Origin: Bacillota bacterium
GTDB lineage: Bacteria; Bacillota; Clostridia; Peptostreptococcales; Anaerovoracaceae
Assembly: GCA_017431395.1 (NCBI GenBank)
Contig: JAFRLD010000201.1
Span: forward strand, 1-31,282
DNA: 31,282 bases
Reading direction: 5' to 3'
Made by a program: the position numbers and the translations under genes. Below, in pieces: positions 1-7,982 of the stretch (positions within the stretch are counted from its first letter, which is position 1; each line of letters begins with the position of its first letter). A model generated the notes under the pieces. The model searched no databases and was not told where the DNA came from. It saw only the letters and a program-made list of their open reading frames with translations.

Positions 1-24
1 AAATCCCAACAAACGTTGGAATTT
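1..24 (-). terminator. Possible hairpin downstream of the tRNA cluster, cut by window edge
   Basis: AAAT (1-4) pairs with ATTT (21-24), and CCAAC (6-10) pairs with GTTGG (15-19) around a 4-nt loop, with one mismatch (5 against 20). It lies about 10 nt past the CCA end of tRNA-Met in the direction of transcription. Any following T-run would be outside the window, so terminator function is only a guess. Confidence 0.3.
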
Positions 25-33
25 CAATGGTTT

Positions 34-109
<76 letters not shown>

Positions 110-148
110 ACGTTATGTAATTGTTGAACCAGCTAAGACAAACAGGTT

Positions 149-237
149 TGGTGCCGGAGACCGGGATCGAACCGGTACGCTCGGTAAGGAGCGCAGGATT
201 TTAAGTCCTGTGCGTCTGCCAGTTCCGCCACTCCGGC
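149..237 (-). tRNA. tRNA-Leu (TAA)
   Basis: This class II tRNA on the minus strand has acceptor arms GCCGGAG and CTCCGGC, anticodon TAA in the loop CTTAAAA, and a long variable arm between the anticodon stem and the GGTTCGATCC T-loop. The CCA end is encoded (TGG at 149-151 on plus). The length of 89 nt including CCA is normal for Leu tRNA. Confidence 0.95.
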
Positions 238-248
238 GAAAATAAACT

Positions 249-276
249 TGAATCTGAAGCCGAGACTTCAGATTCA
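249..276 (-). repeat. Perfect inverted repeat in the spacer between tRNA-Asn and tRNA-Leu
   Basis: GAATCTGAAG (250-259) and CTTCAGATTC (266-275) form a perfect 10-bp stem with a 6-nt loop; T249-A276 extends it to 11 bp. On the minus strand it is followed by the T-rich AAGTTTATTTT and then directly by tRNA-Leu. It could be a processing hairpin or a weak partial terminator within the tRNA operon. Confidence 0.6.
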
Positions 277-281
277 GAAAT

Positions 282-356
282 TGGCTCCGAGGGTGGGGCT
301 CGAACCCACAGCCTACCGGTTAACAGCCGGTTGCTCCACCATTGAGCTACCTCGGA
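282..356 (-). tRNA. tRNA-Asn (GTT)
   Basis: The minus-strand cloverleaf has acceptor arms TCCGAGG and CCTCGGA, discriminator G, encoded CCA (TGG at 282-284 on plus), anticodon GTT in the loop CTGTTAA, and T-loop GGTTCGAGCC. It is the first tRNA after the promoter at 387-416. Confidence 0.95.
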
Positions 357-386
357 ATATTACTTTGTCCCGTTGCGACAAGAAGT

Positions 387-416
387 ATTATAGTACATGT
401 GTGGCCCTTATGTCAA
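387..416 (-). promoter_or_regulatory. Sigma-70-type promoter of the tRNA cluster
   Basis: On the minus strand TTGACA (411-416) and TATAAT (387-392) are both exact consensus hexamers, separated by 18 bp. The predicted start lies near 380, about 25 nt before the 5' end of tRNA-Asn. Two perfect hexamers fit a strong stable-RNA promoter. Confidence 0.85.
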
Positions 417-430
417 GCCTAAATATACGA

Positions 431-451
431 CAGATATAAAATATATATCTG
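431..451. repeat. AT-rich inverted repeat between the acidic-protein gene and the tRNA promoter
   Basis: CAGATATA (431-438) pairs with TATATCTG (444-451) around a 5-nt loop. It sits 15 bp upstream of the tRNA -35 box and 39 bp beyond the stop of the preceding gene. It may be an UP-like AT-rich element, or an end hairpin of the upstream transcript. No T-run makes a terminator call convincing. Confidence 0.35.
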
Positions 452-489
452 CCGCATCTGATCAAAAAACATATAGTGGCCCCTGCAGC

Positions 490-1086
490 CTACAGCTTCT
501 GGATCGCCTCCACCGCCTTGATGAACAGGGTACCGTGATCCAGCACCGCATCGGTGATCTGGTCCTGATACTCATCTTCCATCTCACGAAAAGCCTCGCC
601 ATAAACCTTGCCCATGATCTCGGCCTTCTGGCTGCGCTCGAAGCCGGCGCCCATCTGCTTCTCTTCCTCATCATAGTAGCCATTGCTGTTCTCGTCATCA
701 GCCATGATCAGGACCGGGAAAGAATACAGCAGCACGGAGCCGTTGTCACCGGTTCCTTCCGCATGCAGGATCTGCTCCTCTTCCGCCGTCAGACGCACAT
801 TCTGTGCGGGAAGCTCCGCCACGGAATTCATCAGCTGTTCCGTGCCCATTCCGATATGCTCCACGACGAGATCCGCATAGGTCCTTGCCAGGAAGCTATA
901 GGCCTCTCCGAATTCCGGAACTCCCTCGACCATCAGCTCCTGCATGTTGACCTCGATCTCGATCTCCTGCTCTTTTGTCAGGAATACATTGAACCGAAAG
1001 ATCTCTTCGACATCGCCGTCAAATTCTTCAGCTGTATCATCTTCTAATCCATCGACCATAACGCCCAAATCATCAAAAACGCTCAT
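490..1086 (-). CDS. Uncharacterised acidic protein with an EF-hand-like loop
   Basis: This 198-residue protein belongs to no family I recognise. It is strongly acidic, with runs such as EEFDGDVEEIF and EIEIEVNMQE, and has neither a signal peptide nor a membrane segment. Residues 131-142 (DENSNGYYDEEE) match the 12-residue EF-hand loop pattern: D1, N3, N5, G6, D9 and E12 sit at the usual calcium-ligand positions, though position 8 is Tyr where a hydrophobic Ile or Leu is usual. The start is supported by the upstream GGGAGGAG. It is the last protein gene of the long minus-strand block, 32 nt after yhbY and just before the tRNA promoter. Calcium or metal binding is inferred from the loop only. 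Confidence 0.75.
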   Translation of the reverse strand: MSVFDDLGVMVDGLEDDTAEEFDGDVEEIFRFNVFLTKEQEIEIEVNMQELMVEGVPEFGEAYSFLARTYADLVVEHIGMGTEQLMNSVAELPAQNVRLTAEEEQILHAEGTGDNGSVLLYSFPVLIMADDENSNGYYDEEEKQMGAGFERSQKAEIMGKVYGEAFREMEDEYQDQITDAVLDHGTLFIKAVEAIQKL

Positions 1087-1118
1087 AATTCTATCTACTC
1101 CTCCCTGTTACTATCCAT

Positions 1119-1418
1119 CTATCTCGGCAGTACGATCGTCCGCTTCTCCGGATCCTCCGCCTGCCGGTACAGGACGAATCTACGCCCGATCGCCTGCACG
1201 AACTCAGCTCCGAGGATCTCCGCCGCATCATTTGCCGCCGCCTTCGGATCAAGCATGCTGCCTTCCTGCAGTTTCACCTTGATCAGCTCCCTGCTCCTGA
1301 GCAGGTCATCCATCTCCTTCAGGACGTTCTCCGTCATGTCCGCTTTGCCGATATACACTACCGGATCCAGCTCCTGTGCGAGCCTCCTCAAGTAGCTCCT
1401 CTGTTTTCCTGTGATCAT
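1119..1418 (-). CDS. yhbY: YhbY-family (CRM domain) RNA-binding protein
   Basis: At 99 residues this is a single CRM domain, the usual YhbY size. The N-terminus MITGKQRSYLRRLAQ, the central VVYIGK, and the signature GAEFVQAIGRRFVLYR near residues 70-85 are typical. Family members bind pre-50S ribosomal particles and are linked to ribosome assembly. The gene starts one nucleotide after the TPR gene stop (TAATATG), so the two are very probably co-transcribed and translationally coupled. It sits in a block with other translation genes (argS, pheST, an rRNA methylase), which fits the role. Confidence 0.9.
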   Translation of the reverse strand: MITGKQRSYLRRLAQELDPVVYIGKADMTENVLKEMDDLLRSRELIKVKLQEGSMLDPKAAANDAAEILGAEFVQAIGRRFVLYRQAEDPEKRTIVLPR

Positions 1419-1419
1419 A

Positions 1420-2760
1420 TTACTTCCTCAGCCGCTTCACGAGCGGTTTCCTCTCTTTTTCTTTCGGTCCTGCAGCGCCGCCATCCGCCTCAGCCTCAGC
1501 GGCATCTGTCTCAGCCGCTTCCGCCTCAGCCAGACCAGCTTTTGCATCTCCTGACGTATCGCTTCCGGTCATCTCGTCGGCTTCCGCCATATCGAAGCTC
1601 TCGATTTTTTCGGCCGGCAAAGGCTGGGCTTCCTCGGTCTCGATCTTTTTGTTTTCCTTCTCGGTCTCCTCGAGCTGCTTCGCCTGCTCCTCCGCCTGCG
1701 CTTCCTCGATCAGACGGATCTTTTCGGAGAACTTGCGGATGTTCTGTTTGTCGTCCTGTGCTTCGTAGATCGCCAGGAGCTCCCGCATCGTCTCCAGATG
1801 GCTGCCGTTGATCATCAGCACCTTCTTGAACTCAGCCACCGCGTCCGGCGTCCGTCCGCTCGCCTGATAACCGAGCCCCAGATAGTAGTGGAGCGGCCAC
1901 CAATTTTTGTACTGCGACTGCAGGTATGGCTCCAGGACCGCCAGGCCCTCTTCATATCTTCCCGAAGTGATGTCCAGGCAGCCGCCCTCGATCCGAACGG
2001 GATCCTCCAGCTGCTCGATCCGGTGGCGGATCTCCTTGCGGTCCTTCTTGTTGTGGGTGAACTTCAAGAACTCCTCCCAGGCCAGCACCGCCTTCTTATA
2101 AAGGCCGATATTCAGGTACTGGTATCCCAGATAGTAAAAACCCATAGCGAACCGCGGATGGGTCTCCGTCAGCAGCTCGAACCAGTCCAGCGCCTCCGCC
2201 TTGAACCGGCCGACGTATTCCTCGTTGCGGCTGTTCTCGTACATGACACGGCAGGCACGGGCGTAACTGTACATGGAGTGCAGATAATCATACTGGAAGC
2301 AAAGGCTGGCCCGAAAATGGATGCACGCATCGTCCATCTCACCGCGCTCGGCCGCGTCTCTGCCTTCCTTCATCAGGATCTCGAACATCTTGTTGTTATA
2401 GATCTTGTTCAGGATCTTGACGTAGTCTTCCGTATACTTGAAATGGGGATCGCATCCGATGACCCAGACCATGTTTTCGGCGATGATCGTCATCGGAACG
2501 CCGTCTCCTCCTGCGAATGTCTTGACCTCCTTGCGACGAAGAGGGATCGGAACGCCGCGCATCACATCCGCTGCCTTGGCCCGGCTCAGGAAATCCTCAC
2601 TGAATTCCACGAACACGAACTTGTTCAGATATTTCTTGAAGTAACGGCCGATGCGGTCTTCTCTCAGCCGGATGTCGGACTCCTCTCTCGGCCGGATGAC
2701 CGTTCTCGTCACACCCATGGACTGCATCAGCGTCTTCTTTTGTTCTTTTTTTCGGACCAT
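1420..2760 (-). CDS. Tetratricopeptide-repeat protein with acidic C-terminal tail
   Basis: This 446-residue soluble protein has no signal peptide or membrane segment. Residues about 130-350 are helical repeats of TPR type, for example the segment with FAMGFYYLGYQYLNIGLYKKA and the one with WWPLHYYLGLGYQASGRTPD. The N-terminal ~110 residues (RYFKKYLNKFVFVEFSEDFL...) do not look like TPR. The last ~90 residues are low-complexity Glu/Ala (AEAEAAETDAAEAEADGG) ending in a basic patch (KERKPLVKRLRK). The start is supported by GAGGAG upstream. The gene lies between the radical SAM gene and yhbY with a 23-nt and a 1-nt gap. A scaffolding role is inferred from the fold; the partner is unknown. Confidence 0.8.
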   Translation of the reverse strand: MVRKKEQKKTLMQSMGVTRTVIRPREESDIRLREDRIGRYFKKYLNKFVFVEFSEDFLSRAKAADVMRGVPIPLRRKEVKTFAGGDGVPMTIIAENMVWVIGCDPHFKYTEDYVKILNKIYNNKMFEILMKEGRDAAERGEMDDACIHFRASLCFQYDYLHSMYSYARACRVMYENSRNEEYVGRFKAEALDWFELLTETHPRFAMGFYYLGYQYLNIGLYKKAVLAWEEFLKFTHNKKDRKEIRHRIEQLEDPVRIEGGCLDITSGRYEEGLAVLEPYLQSQYKNWWPLHYYLGLGYQASGRTPDAVAEFKKVLMINGSHLETMRELLAIYEAQDDKQNIRKFSEKIRLIEEAQAEEQAKQLEETEKENKKIETEEAQPLPAEKIESFDMAEADEMTGSDTSGDAKAGLAEAEAAETDAAEAEADGGAAGPKEKERKPLVKRLRK

Positions 2761-2783
2761 ATCCTATATTTCTCCTCTATTTA

Positions 2784-3656
2784 TTACAATGCCCGGAAAC
2801 GTTCATCCTTAAGCATTCCATGATCCGCCATCGCCCGGTGGATCATCTTGAGCATCGCTTCCTTGTCCTGCGGCAATGTCCCCCGCAGTGACAGATAGTT
2901 CGAAGCGTGATTGCTCCGGAACACGCAGGGACGGCTCACCTTCGTATTTTCAAGAAGCAGCTCCGTCTCCTCCAGGACCTCTTCGGGACTCAAAAGCTGG
3001 AGTCTCCCTGTTCGGATCTCCTCTGCGATCGGCACATCCGGATCTACCATCAGGGTCAGAAGCCCTACATAGGACGGCTCCATCTCACTGATCATGGTGC
3101 CGGTCTGCACCGCATGATCCTCCCAGCCGGCCTTCCCGGCGATGCCGGAGATGAACGTGACCGAAGCTTTGATCCCGCAGGCTTCCGCCTTGCGGACGCC
3201 TGCGATCAGCTGCTGACGGGTCTCCCCCTTGTTGATCTGCTTGAGGACCTCATCGCTGCCGGATTCCGCCCCGATGTAGACCAGTGTGATCCCGGCCTGC
3301 CGGAGCTCACGGAGCTCCTCCTCTGATTTGCGGAGCACATCCGTCGACCGGGCATAAGCGGTCACCCGCTGACATTCCGGGAAGTTTTCGGAGATGAACT
3401 CCAGGATCGGGAGCAGCTTCGCGTTCGTCAGCGCGAGCGCGTCTCCGTCGCATAAGAAGATCCGCTCCACCCTGCGATAGGCTCTTCGTGCCCATGCGAG
3501 ATCCTCCAGGACCTCCTTCGGGTCCCGGATGCGGAACTTTTTATCTTTGTACATGCTGCAGAATGTACACTTGTTGTGCGTACATCCGATGGTGACCTGG
3601 ACCAGGAGGCTGTAGGCCTCGCTGGGCGGTCTGAATATGTTGCCTTCGTATCGCAA
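2784..3656 (-). CDS. Radical SAM protein with a CX4CX2C cluster motif (TTG start)
   Basis: This is a predicted radical SAM enzyme of COG1032-like type with unknown substrate. I place the start at TTG 3656 (290 residues, beginning MRYEGNIFRPPSEAYS), because GGAGGA lies 5 nt upstream (3661-3666) and the in-frame region further upstream is repeat DNA. The cluster cysteines are C25, C30 and C33 in CTHNKCTFC, a CX4CX2C spacing rather than the common CX3CX2C. Downstream, IFLCDGDAL, VYIGAESGSDEVL and the glycine-rich FISGIAG fit the SAM-binding barrel strands. It lies between argS and the TPR gene. An alternative start at 3800 would add a 48-residue repeat-encoded extension, which I reject. Confidence 0.85.
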   Translation of the reverse strand: MRYEGNIFRPPSEAYSLLVQVTIGCTHNKCTFCSMYKDKKFRIRDPKEVLEDLAWARRAYRRVERIFLCDGDALALTNAKLLPILEFISENFPECQRVTAYARSTDVLRKSEEELRELRQAGITLVYIGAESGSDEVLKQINKGETRQQLIAGVRKAEACGIKASVTFISGIAGKAGWEDHAVQTGTMISEMEPSYVGLLTLMVDPDVPIAEEIRTGRLQLLSPEEVLEETELLLENTKVSRPCVFRSNHASNYLSLRGTLPQDKEAMLKMIHRAMADHGMLKDERFRAL

Positions 3657-3680
3657 AGTGTCCTCCAAAAATAGGTTTTT

Positions 3681-3752
3681 TGCTCTCCAGAGCGGGCGTA
3701 GCCCTCGCTCGCCAAAAAGGTATGATGCTCGCCAGAGCGGGCGCTGCCCGCT
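3681..3752. repeat. Two copies of a REP-like palindromic unit
   Basis: The 18-mers at 3681-3698 and 3726-3743 (TGCTC, T or G, CCAGAGCGGGCG) differ at one base and are offset by 45 bp. Each begins a palindrome. In the second copy AGCGGGC (3736-3742) pairs perfectly with GCCCGCT (3746-3752) around GCT. The first copy has an imperfect right arm (GCCCTCGCTC). This resembles extragenic palindromic repeats in the gap between argS and the radical SAM gene. Confidence 0.7.
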
Positions 3753-3765
3753 TCTTTCTCGCATT

Positions 3766-3810
3766 GCCATAAGGAATCCTCCCTCACTGCGTTCGGGCAA
3801 TCCTTATGGC
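3766..3810. repeat. Long inverted repeat in the argS-radical SAM spacer
   Basis: GCCATAAGGA (3766-3775) pairs perfectly with TCCTTATGGC (3801-3810). The 25-nt interior adds a partial CCC/GGG stem. It lies between the REP-like copies and the hairpin at 3831-3849. No T-run follows on either strand. Confidence 0.65.
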
Positions 3811-3830
3811 TGTACGCCCTCGGTTTCTCT

Positions 3831-3849
3831 GTCCTTCCTGCGGAAGGAC
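3831..3849 (-). terminator. Hairpin directly after the argS stop codon
   Basis: GTCCTTCC (3831-3838) and GGAAGGAC (3842-3849) form a perfect 8-bp stem with a 3-nt loop, 7 bp beyond the argS stop. There is no T-run after it on the minus strand, so it is more likely an mRNA-stability or REP-like element than a classical intrinsic terminator. Confidence 0.45.
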
Positions 3850-3856
3850 CCTCGGG

Positions 3857-5569
3857 CTACATCTTTTCCGGTGCCTTCATGCCCAGCAATGCCAGGCCGC
3901 TCGCGATGGCCGATTTCGCTGCCATGACCAGGGCGACCTTAGCCACCTTCTCATCTTCGTTCTCCACGAGGATATGTTCATCGTGATAGAACCGGTTGTA
4001 AGCCTGAGCGATGTCCACGATGTGCCGTGTTACGATGGACGGCTCATACTTCTCGCCCGCCTCCAGGATCACGCCCGGAAGCTCATAGAGCAGGGTCTCC
4101 AGCTCGTGCGCGCTGTCGCCGGTGATATAGGATGGGTCGAAGCCAGCCTTTGCGCGGGCTAAGATATCCTCTCCGGCATTCCGCAGGATGCTGCAGGCTC
4201 TCGCGTGTGTGTACTGGACATATGGACCGGTCTCTCCCTCGAAGTTCAGCACGTGCTCCCAGGAGAACACATAGTCCTTGATCCGGTAGTTGGAGAGCTC
4301 ATTGAAGACGACGGCGCCGATGCCGACGGCCGCAGCGGTCTCCTCGATATTTTCTGTGTTGACGTTCTTTTCCTTGATGATCTCTCTCGTCTGATCCACC
4401 GCGCGGTTCAGCACATCCTCCAGGAAGATCACGCGGCCCTCACGGGTCGACATGGTGCCTTCCTCCATGCTGACGAGACCGAACGGAACATGGACGCAGT
4501 CGCGGGCCCATTCATAGCCCATCATCTCCAGGATCTGGATCCACTGCTGGAAGTGCAGATTCTGCTGGGATGCGACGACATAGATGTTCTTGTAGAAATC
4601 ATAGGTCTCCTTGCGGTAAACGGCCGCCGCGATGTCTCTCGTGATGTAGAGCGTAGAGCCGTCGGACTTGGTGATCAGCGCTACCGGCAGATTGTAGTCA
4701 TCGAGCCGGACGATCTGCGCGCCCTGGTCTTCCTCCAGAAGTCCCTTGTCCTCCAGTTCCTTCACGAACCGCGGCATCTTGTCTGAGTAGAAACTCTCGC
4801 CGTTATAGGAATCGAAGTGGATGCCCAGCATATCGTAGACCCGGTTGAATTCCTTCAGGGACTCATCACGGAACCACTGCCACAGCTCGACTTCTTCCTT
4901 CTCACCATGCTCCAGCTTCGTGAACGTCGCTCTGGCCTCATCCTCCAGGGAAGGATCGTTGTCGGCTTCCTCATGGAACTTCTTATAGTATTCGAGCAGG
5001 GTTTTGATCGGCTCTCTGATAACGTCCTCTTTGTTTCCCCACCGGCGGTAAGCCACGATCATCTTGCCGAACTGTGTGCCGTAGTCGCCCAGATGGTTGA
5101 TCCTGAATACATCGTATCCGAGGAAATCATAGATGTTCGCGATGGAGTGTCCGATGACCGTGCTTCGGATATGCCCGATGTGGAACGGCTTCGCGATGTT
5201 CGGGGAGGAATACTCCACGATGACCTTGCGGCCGCCGCCCACTTCACTTCTGCCGTAATCCGCGCCCGCCGTGATGACTTCAGAAACGACGTCTCCGGCG
5301 AAAGCTTCCCGGTTCAGGAACATATTCACATAAGCATTGACCTGCTCCACCTTCGCGAACATCGGATCATCCGCGATCGCCTCCGCGATCCCTTTCGCGA
5401 TCATCGGTGGTGCCTTGCGCAGGACACGCGCCAGTTTGAAACAAGGCAGCGCGAAATCTCCCATGGAAGAATCCGCCGGTGTCTCGATCATGTCTCTGAT
5501 CTCTGCTTCCTCCAATCCTTCGATATGTGCGCTCAGCAGCTCTGCGATTTTCTCTGTGTAGTTGATCAT
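3857..5569 (-). CDS. argS: Arginyl-tRNA synthetase
   Basis: This class Ia synthetase charges tRNA-Arg with arginine. Its 570 residues compare well with about 577 in E. coli. The N-terminal Arg-tRNA-synthetase domain (roughly 1-85) is followed by the HIGH motif in SSPNIAKPFHIGHIRST (HIGH at 130-133). The KMSKS-equivalent loop is present as GTMSTREGRVI; the loss of the canonical Lys is typical of ArgRS. The C-terminal DALR-type anticodon domain ends in LALLGMKAPEKM. The start is supported by GAAGGAG upstream. It follows mutS2 after a 37-nt gap and precedes the repeat-filled spacer. Confidence 0.98.
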   Translation of the reverse strand: MINYTEKIAELLSAHIEGLEEAEIRDMIETPADSSMGDFALPCFKLARVLRKAPPMIAKGIAEAIADDPMFAKVEQVNAYVNMFLNREAFAGDVVSEVITAGADYGRSEVGGGRKVIVEYSSPNIAKPFHIGHIRSTVIGHSIANIYDFLGYDVFRINHLGDYGTQFGKMIVAYRRWGNKEDVIREPIKTLLEYYKKFHEEADNDPSLEDEARATFTKLEHGEKEEVELWQWFRDESLKEFNRVYDMLGIHFDSYNGESFYSDKMPRFVKELEDKGLLEEDQGAQIVRLDDYNLPVALITKSDGSTLYITRDIAAAVYRKETYDFYKNIYVVASQQNLHFQQWIQILEMMGYEWARDCVHVPFGLVSMEEGTMSTREGRVIFLEDVLNRAVDQTREIIKEKNVNTENIEETAAAVGIGAVVFNELSNYRIKDYVFSWEHVLNFEGETGPYVQYTHARACSILRNAGEDILARAKAGFDPSYITGDSAHELETLLYELPGVILEAGEKYEPSIVTRHIVDIAQAYNRFYHDEHILVENEDEKVAKVALVMAAKSAIASGLALLGMKAPEKM

Positions 5570-5606
5570 GCTCTTTCTCCTTCGTCTATTTATTGTAATA
5601 CTAAGC

Positions 5607-7982
5607 TCAAACCTTCAGTTTCACTACCGTCACTCCGTCACCGCCTTCGCCCATGGCACCGCGGCGGTATTCCTTGACGGACTTGTGATGACGCAGCCGT
5701 TCGCGGATCCCTTTGCTGAGGATCCCCTCTCCCCGTCCGTGAATGATGGTCACTTCCGGCAGTCCGCCTAAATATGCGTCATCTATATATTTTTCCACAT
5801 CCATGACCGCATCGTCAAGATTTTTTCCGCGGACATCGATCGAAGTGGATACGACCTGGGCTTTTCGCCGGTACAGGTTGCCGTGCCGCCCGGATTTTGG
5901 CTTCGGTACGGTCCGTTTCTGATCGATCAGCATGATGTCGTCGATATGCGCCGACACCTTCATGATCCCGACCTGTACCTGGAGTTCGCCCCGGTCATCC
6001 GGCAGGGAGATGATCTCCCCGTTCTGGCCTATGGTCAGGACCTTGACCCGGTCGCCGCACTTTAGCTTCGACGGATCCACCGGCTTCGTATTCTCCTCCC
6101 GCTGGATCGTCGCCCGGTTCTTTTTCTCCAGTTCCTTCAGGCGGCGCCGGCTGGCATCGTAGCGTTTGTTCCGCTCCCCGAGGCTCTCCAGCTTGGCGAG
6201 TTCCTTAAGCTCCAGGCGGATCTCATCGGAGACCTCCTTCGCCTCCCTTACGATGTCACGGGCTTCTTCCTTCGCTTCGGCAAGCTCTTTTTCCCTGCGC
6301 TCTTTTAGCTTCTTCGCCTCCAGATCCAGGGCCGCCTGCTTCGCCTGCATCTCCTTCGTGATGCGAATGGCTTCCTGCCGCTCCGCCTCAATGCGTTTTC
6401 GGTCTTCTTCGAGCGAGGCGATCACATCTTCGAAGGCGATATCCCCGCCTTCCAAAAGCTGGCCTGCCCGCTCCGTAAGCCTCGGATCCAGTCCCAGCTT
6501 CGAAGCGATCTCAAACGCGTTTGACTTGCCCGGAAGGCCTATGGTCAGCCGGTAGGTCGGTCTTAAAGTCTCTACATCAAATTCCATGGACGCGTTCTCC
6601 ACGCCTTCGGTAGAGATCGCGAATTTCTTAAGCTCCGTGTAGTGGGTGGTCGCCATGACGCAGGCGCCCTTTCGCCCCAGCTCCTCCAGGATCGCGATGG
6701 CCAGCGCCGCACCCTCGGTCGGGTCGGTCCCGGCGCCAAGCTCATCCAGCAGGACCAGGCTGTCCTCATCCGCTTCCTTTAAGATCCCTACCAGATTCGC
6801 CATATGGGATGAGAACGTCGACAGGCTCTGTTCAATGCTCTGCTCATCGCCGATATCCGCGAAAACCTGCCGGAATATACAGATCCGGCTGCCGGGAGCC
6901 ACCGGGATATGCAGGCCTGCCTGCGCCATAAGACACAGCAGCCCCGCGGTCTTCAGGGTCACGGTCTTGCCGCCGGTATTCGGTCCCGTCACCACCAGCG
7001 TCCGGTAGCCCTCCCCGATGGAGATGTTGATCGGCACGACCTTCTTAGGATCGATCAGAGGGTGCGCGGCCTGACGAAGTTCCAGAACGCCCTCTTCTGA
7101 GATCACCGGCTCCTCCCCGTTCATCTGCAGGGACAGTTTCCCCTTCGCCATGAACAGGTCCAGCTCGCACAGAAGCTTCTGGTTGTTATCCAGATCATGA
7201 TGATGCTCCGCCACCGCCTCCGATAACGCAGTCAGGATCCGCTGGATCTCTGCCTGCTCGTCCAGCTGCAGCTGCCGCAGCTCATTGTTCATATTGACGA
7301 TCGCCTGCGGCTCGATAAAAATCGTCGCCCCGCTTCCGCTCTGGTCGTGGATGATCCCCGGAACCGCGGATTTGTACTCCTGCTTGACCGGGATCACATA
7401 GCGGCCATTGCGCATGGTCACGATCGCGTCCTGCAGCAGGCTCTGGTTCCTGGCGGAATTCAGGATCTGGTTCATCTTCGCCTTTAACGATTCGTTCTGG
7501 CGGACGATGGCCCGGCGGATGCTGCGGAGCTCCGGACTGGCATTGTCCGCGATCTCATCCTCCGACAGGATGCAGCGGTCGATCTCCTCGGTCAGTGACT
7601 TATGCACGACTAAGAGCTCTGCGATCTGCTCTATCAGGGGCAACTCCGGGATGTCCGCCCCCTTCAGGAACGTCACGACGTTCCCGACCGTTTTCATATT
7701 ATACAGGACCCGCAAAAGCTGGGCCTGCGTGAGGACCCCGCCTTTGCATGCGAAAGACACAGGTCCGCTGATGTCATAAAAACCACCGATCGGCAGCGGC
7801 CCTTTCGCCTGGATCAGACGGACTGCCTCCGTCGTTTCCTGCTGCCGGTCCCGGATATCGGCAGCATCAAAAACAGGAGCAAGTTCTGAGATGACATTTC
7901 TCGTCATCTCAGAACCTGCCAGTTCCTTTAGCATCTGAATGATCTTACCGTATTCGAGAACCTGTAGTGTTTTCTCTTTCAT
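5607..7982 (-). CDS. mutS2: MutS2 ATPase/Smr-domain protein
   Basis: MutS2 (also RqcU) is a MutS-related ATPase linked to suppression of recombination and, in Bacillus, to rescue of collided ribosomes. Its 791 residues match the family (785 in B. subtilis). The order is a core/lever domain, Walker A GPNTGGKT at 333-340, Walker B region LVLLDELGAGTDPTEG, a long Glu/Lys/Arg coiled coil (about 510-640), a KOW-like segment with CGDRVKVLTIGQNGEI, and a C-terminal Smr domain with SIDVRGKNLDDA and IIHGRGEGIL. The MutS mismatch-recognition domain is absent, as expected for MutS2. Its ATG overlaps the zapA stop by one base (TAATG), implying translational coupling. Confidence 0.97.
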   Translation of the reverse strand: MKEKTLQVLEYGKIIQMLKELAGSEMTRNVISELAPVFDAADIRDRQQETTEAVRLIQAKGPLPIGGFYDISGPVSFACKGGVLTQAQLLRVLYNMKTVGNVVTFLKGADIPELPLIEQIAELLVVHKSLTEEIDRCILSEDEIADNASPELRSIRRAIVRQNESLKAKMNQILNSARNQSLLQDAIVTMRNGRYVIPVKQEYKSAVPGIIHDQSGSGATIFIEPQAIVNMNNELRQLQLDEQAEIQRILTALSEAVAEHHHDLDNNQKLLCELDLFMAKGKLSLQMNGEEPVISEEGVLELRQAAHPLIDPKKVVPINISIGEGYRTLVVTGPNTGGKTVTLKTAGLLCLMAQAGLHIPVAPGSRICIFRQVFADIGDEQSIEQSLSTFSSHMANLVGILKEADEDSLVLLDELGAGTDPTEGAALAIAILEELGRKGACVMATTHYTELKKFAISTEGVENASMEFDVETLRPTYRLTIGLPGKSNAFEIASKLGLDPRLTERAGQLLEGGDIAFEDVIASLEEDRKRIEAERQEAIRITKEMQAKQAALDLEAKKLKERREKELAEAKEEARDIVREAKEVSDEIRLELKELAKLESLGERNKRYDASRRRLKELEKKNRATIQREENTKPVDPSKLKCGDRVKVLTIGQNGEIISLPDDRGELQVQVGIMKVSAHIDDIMLIDQKRTVPKPKSGRHGNLYRRKAQVVSTSIDVRGKNLDDAVMDVEKYIDDAYLGGLPEVTIIHGRGEGILSKGIRERLRHHKSVKEYRRGAMGEGGDGVTVVKLKV

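Noticed and set aside
3657..3800. N-terminal extension of the radical SAM protein from ATG 3800
   Set aside because: The extension is translated from REP-like repeats. A TTG start with GGAGGA 5 nt upstream begins exactly at the conserved family N-terminus.
2776..5594. Shared leader word AATAAATAGA (minus strand) before the TPR gene and before argS
   Set aside because: Only two copies were found. One overlaps the tandem stop codons of the radical SAM gene, so coincidence is likely.
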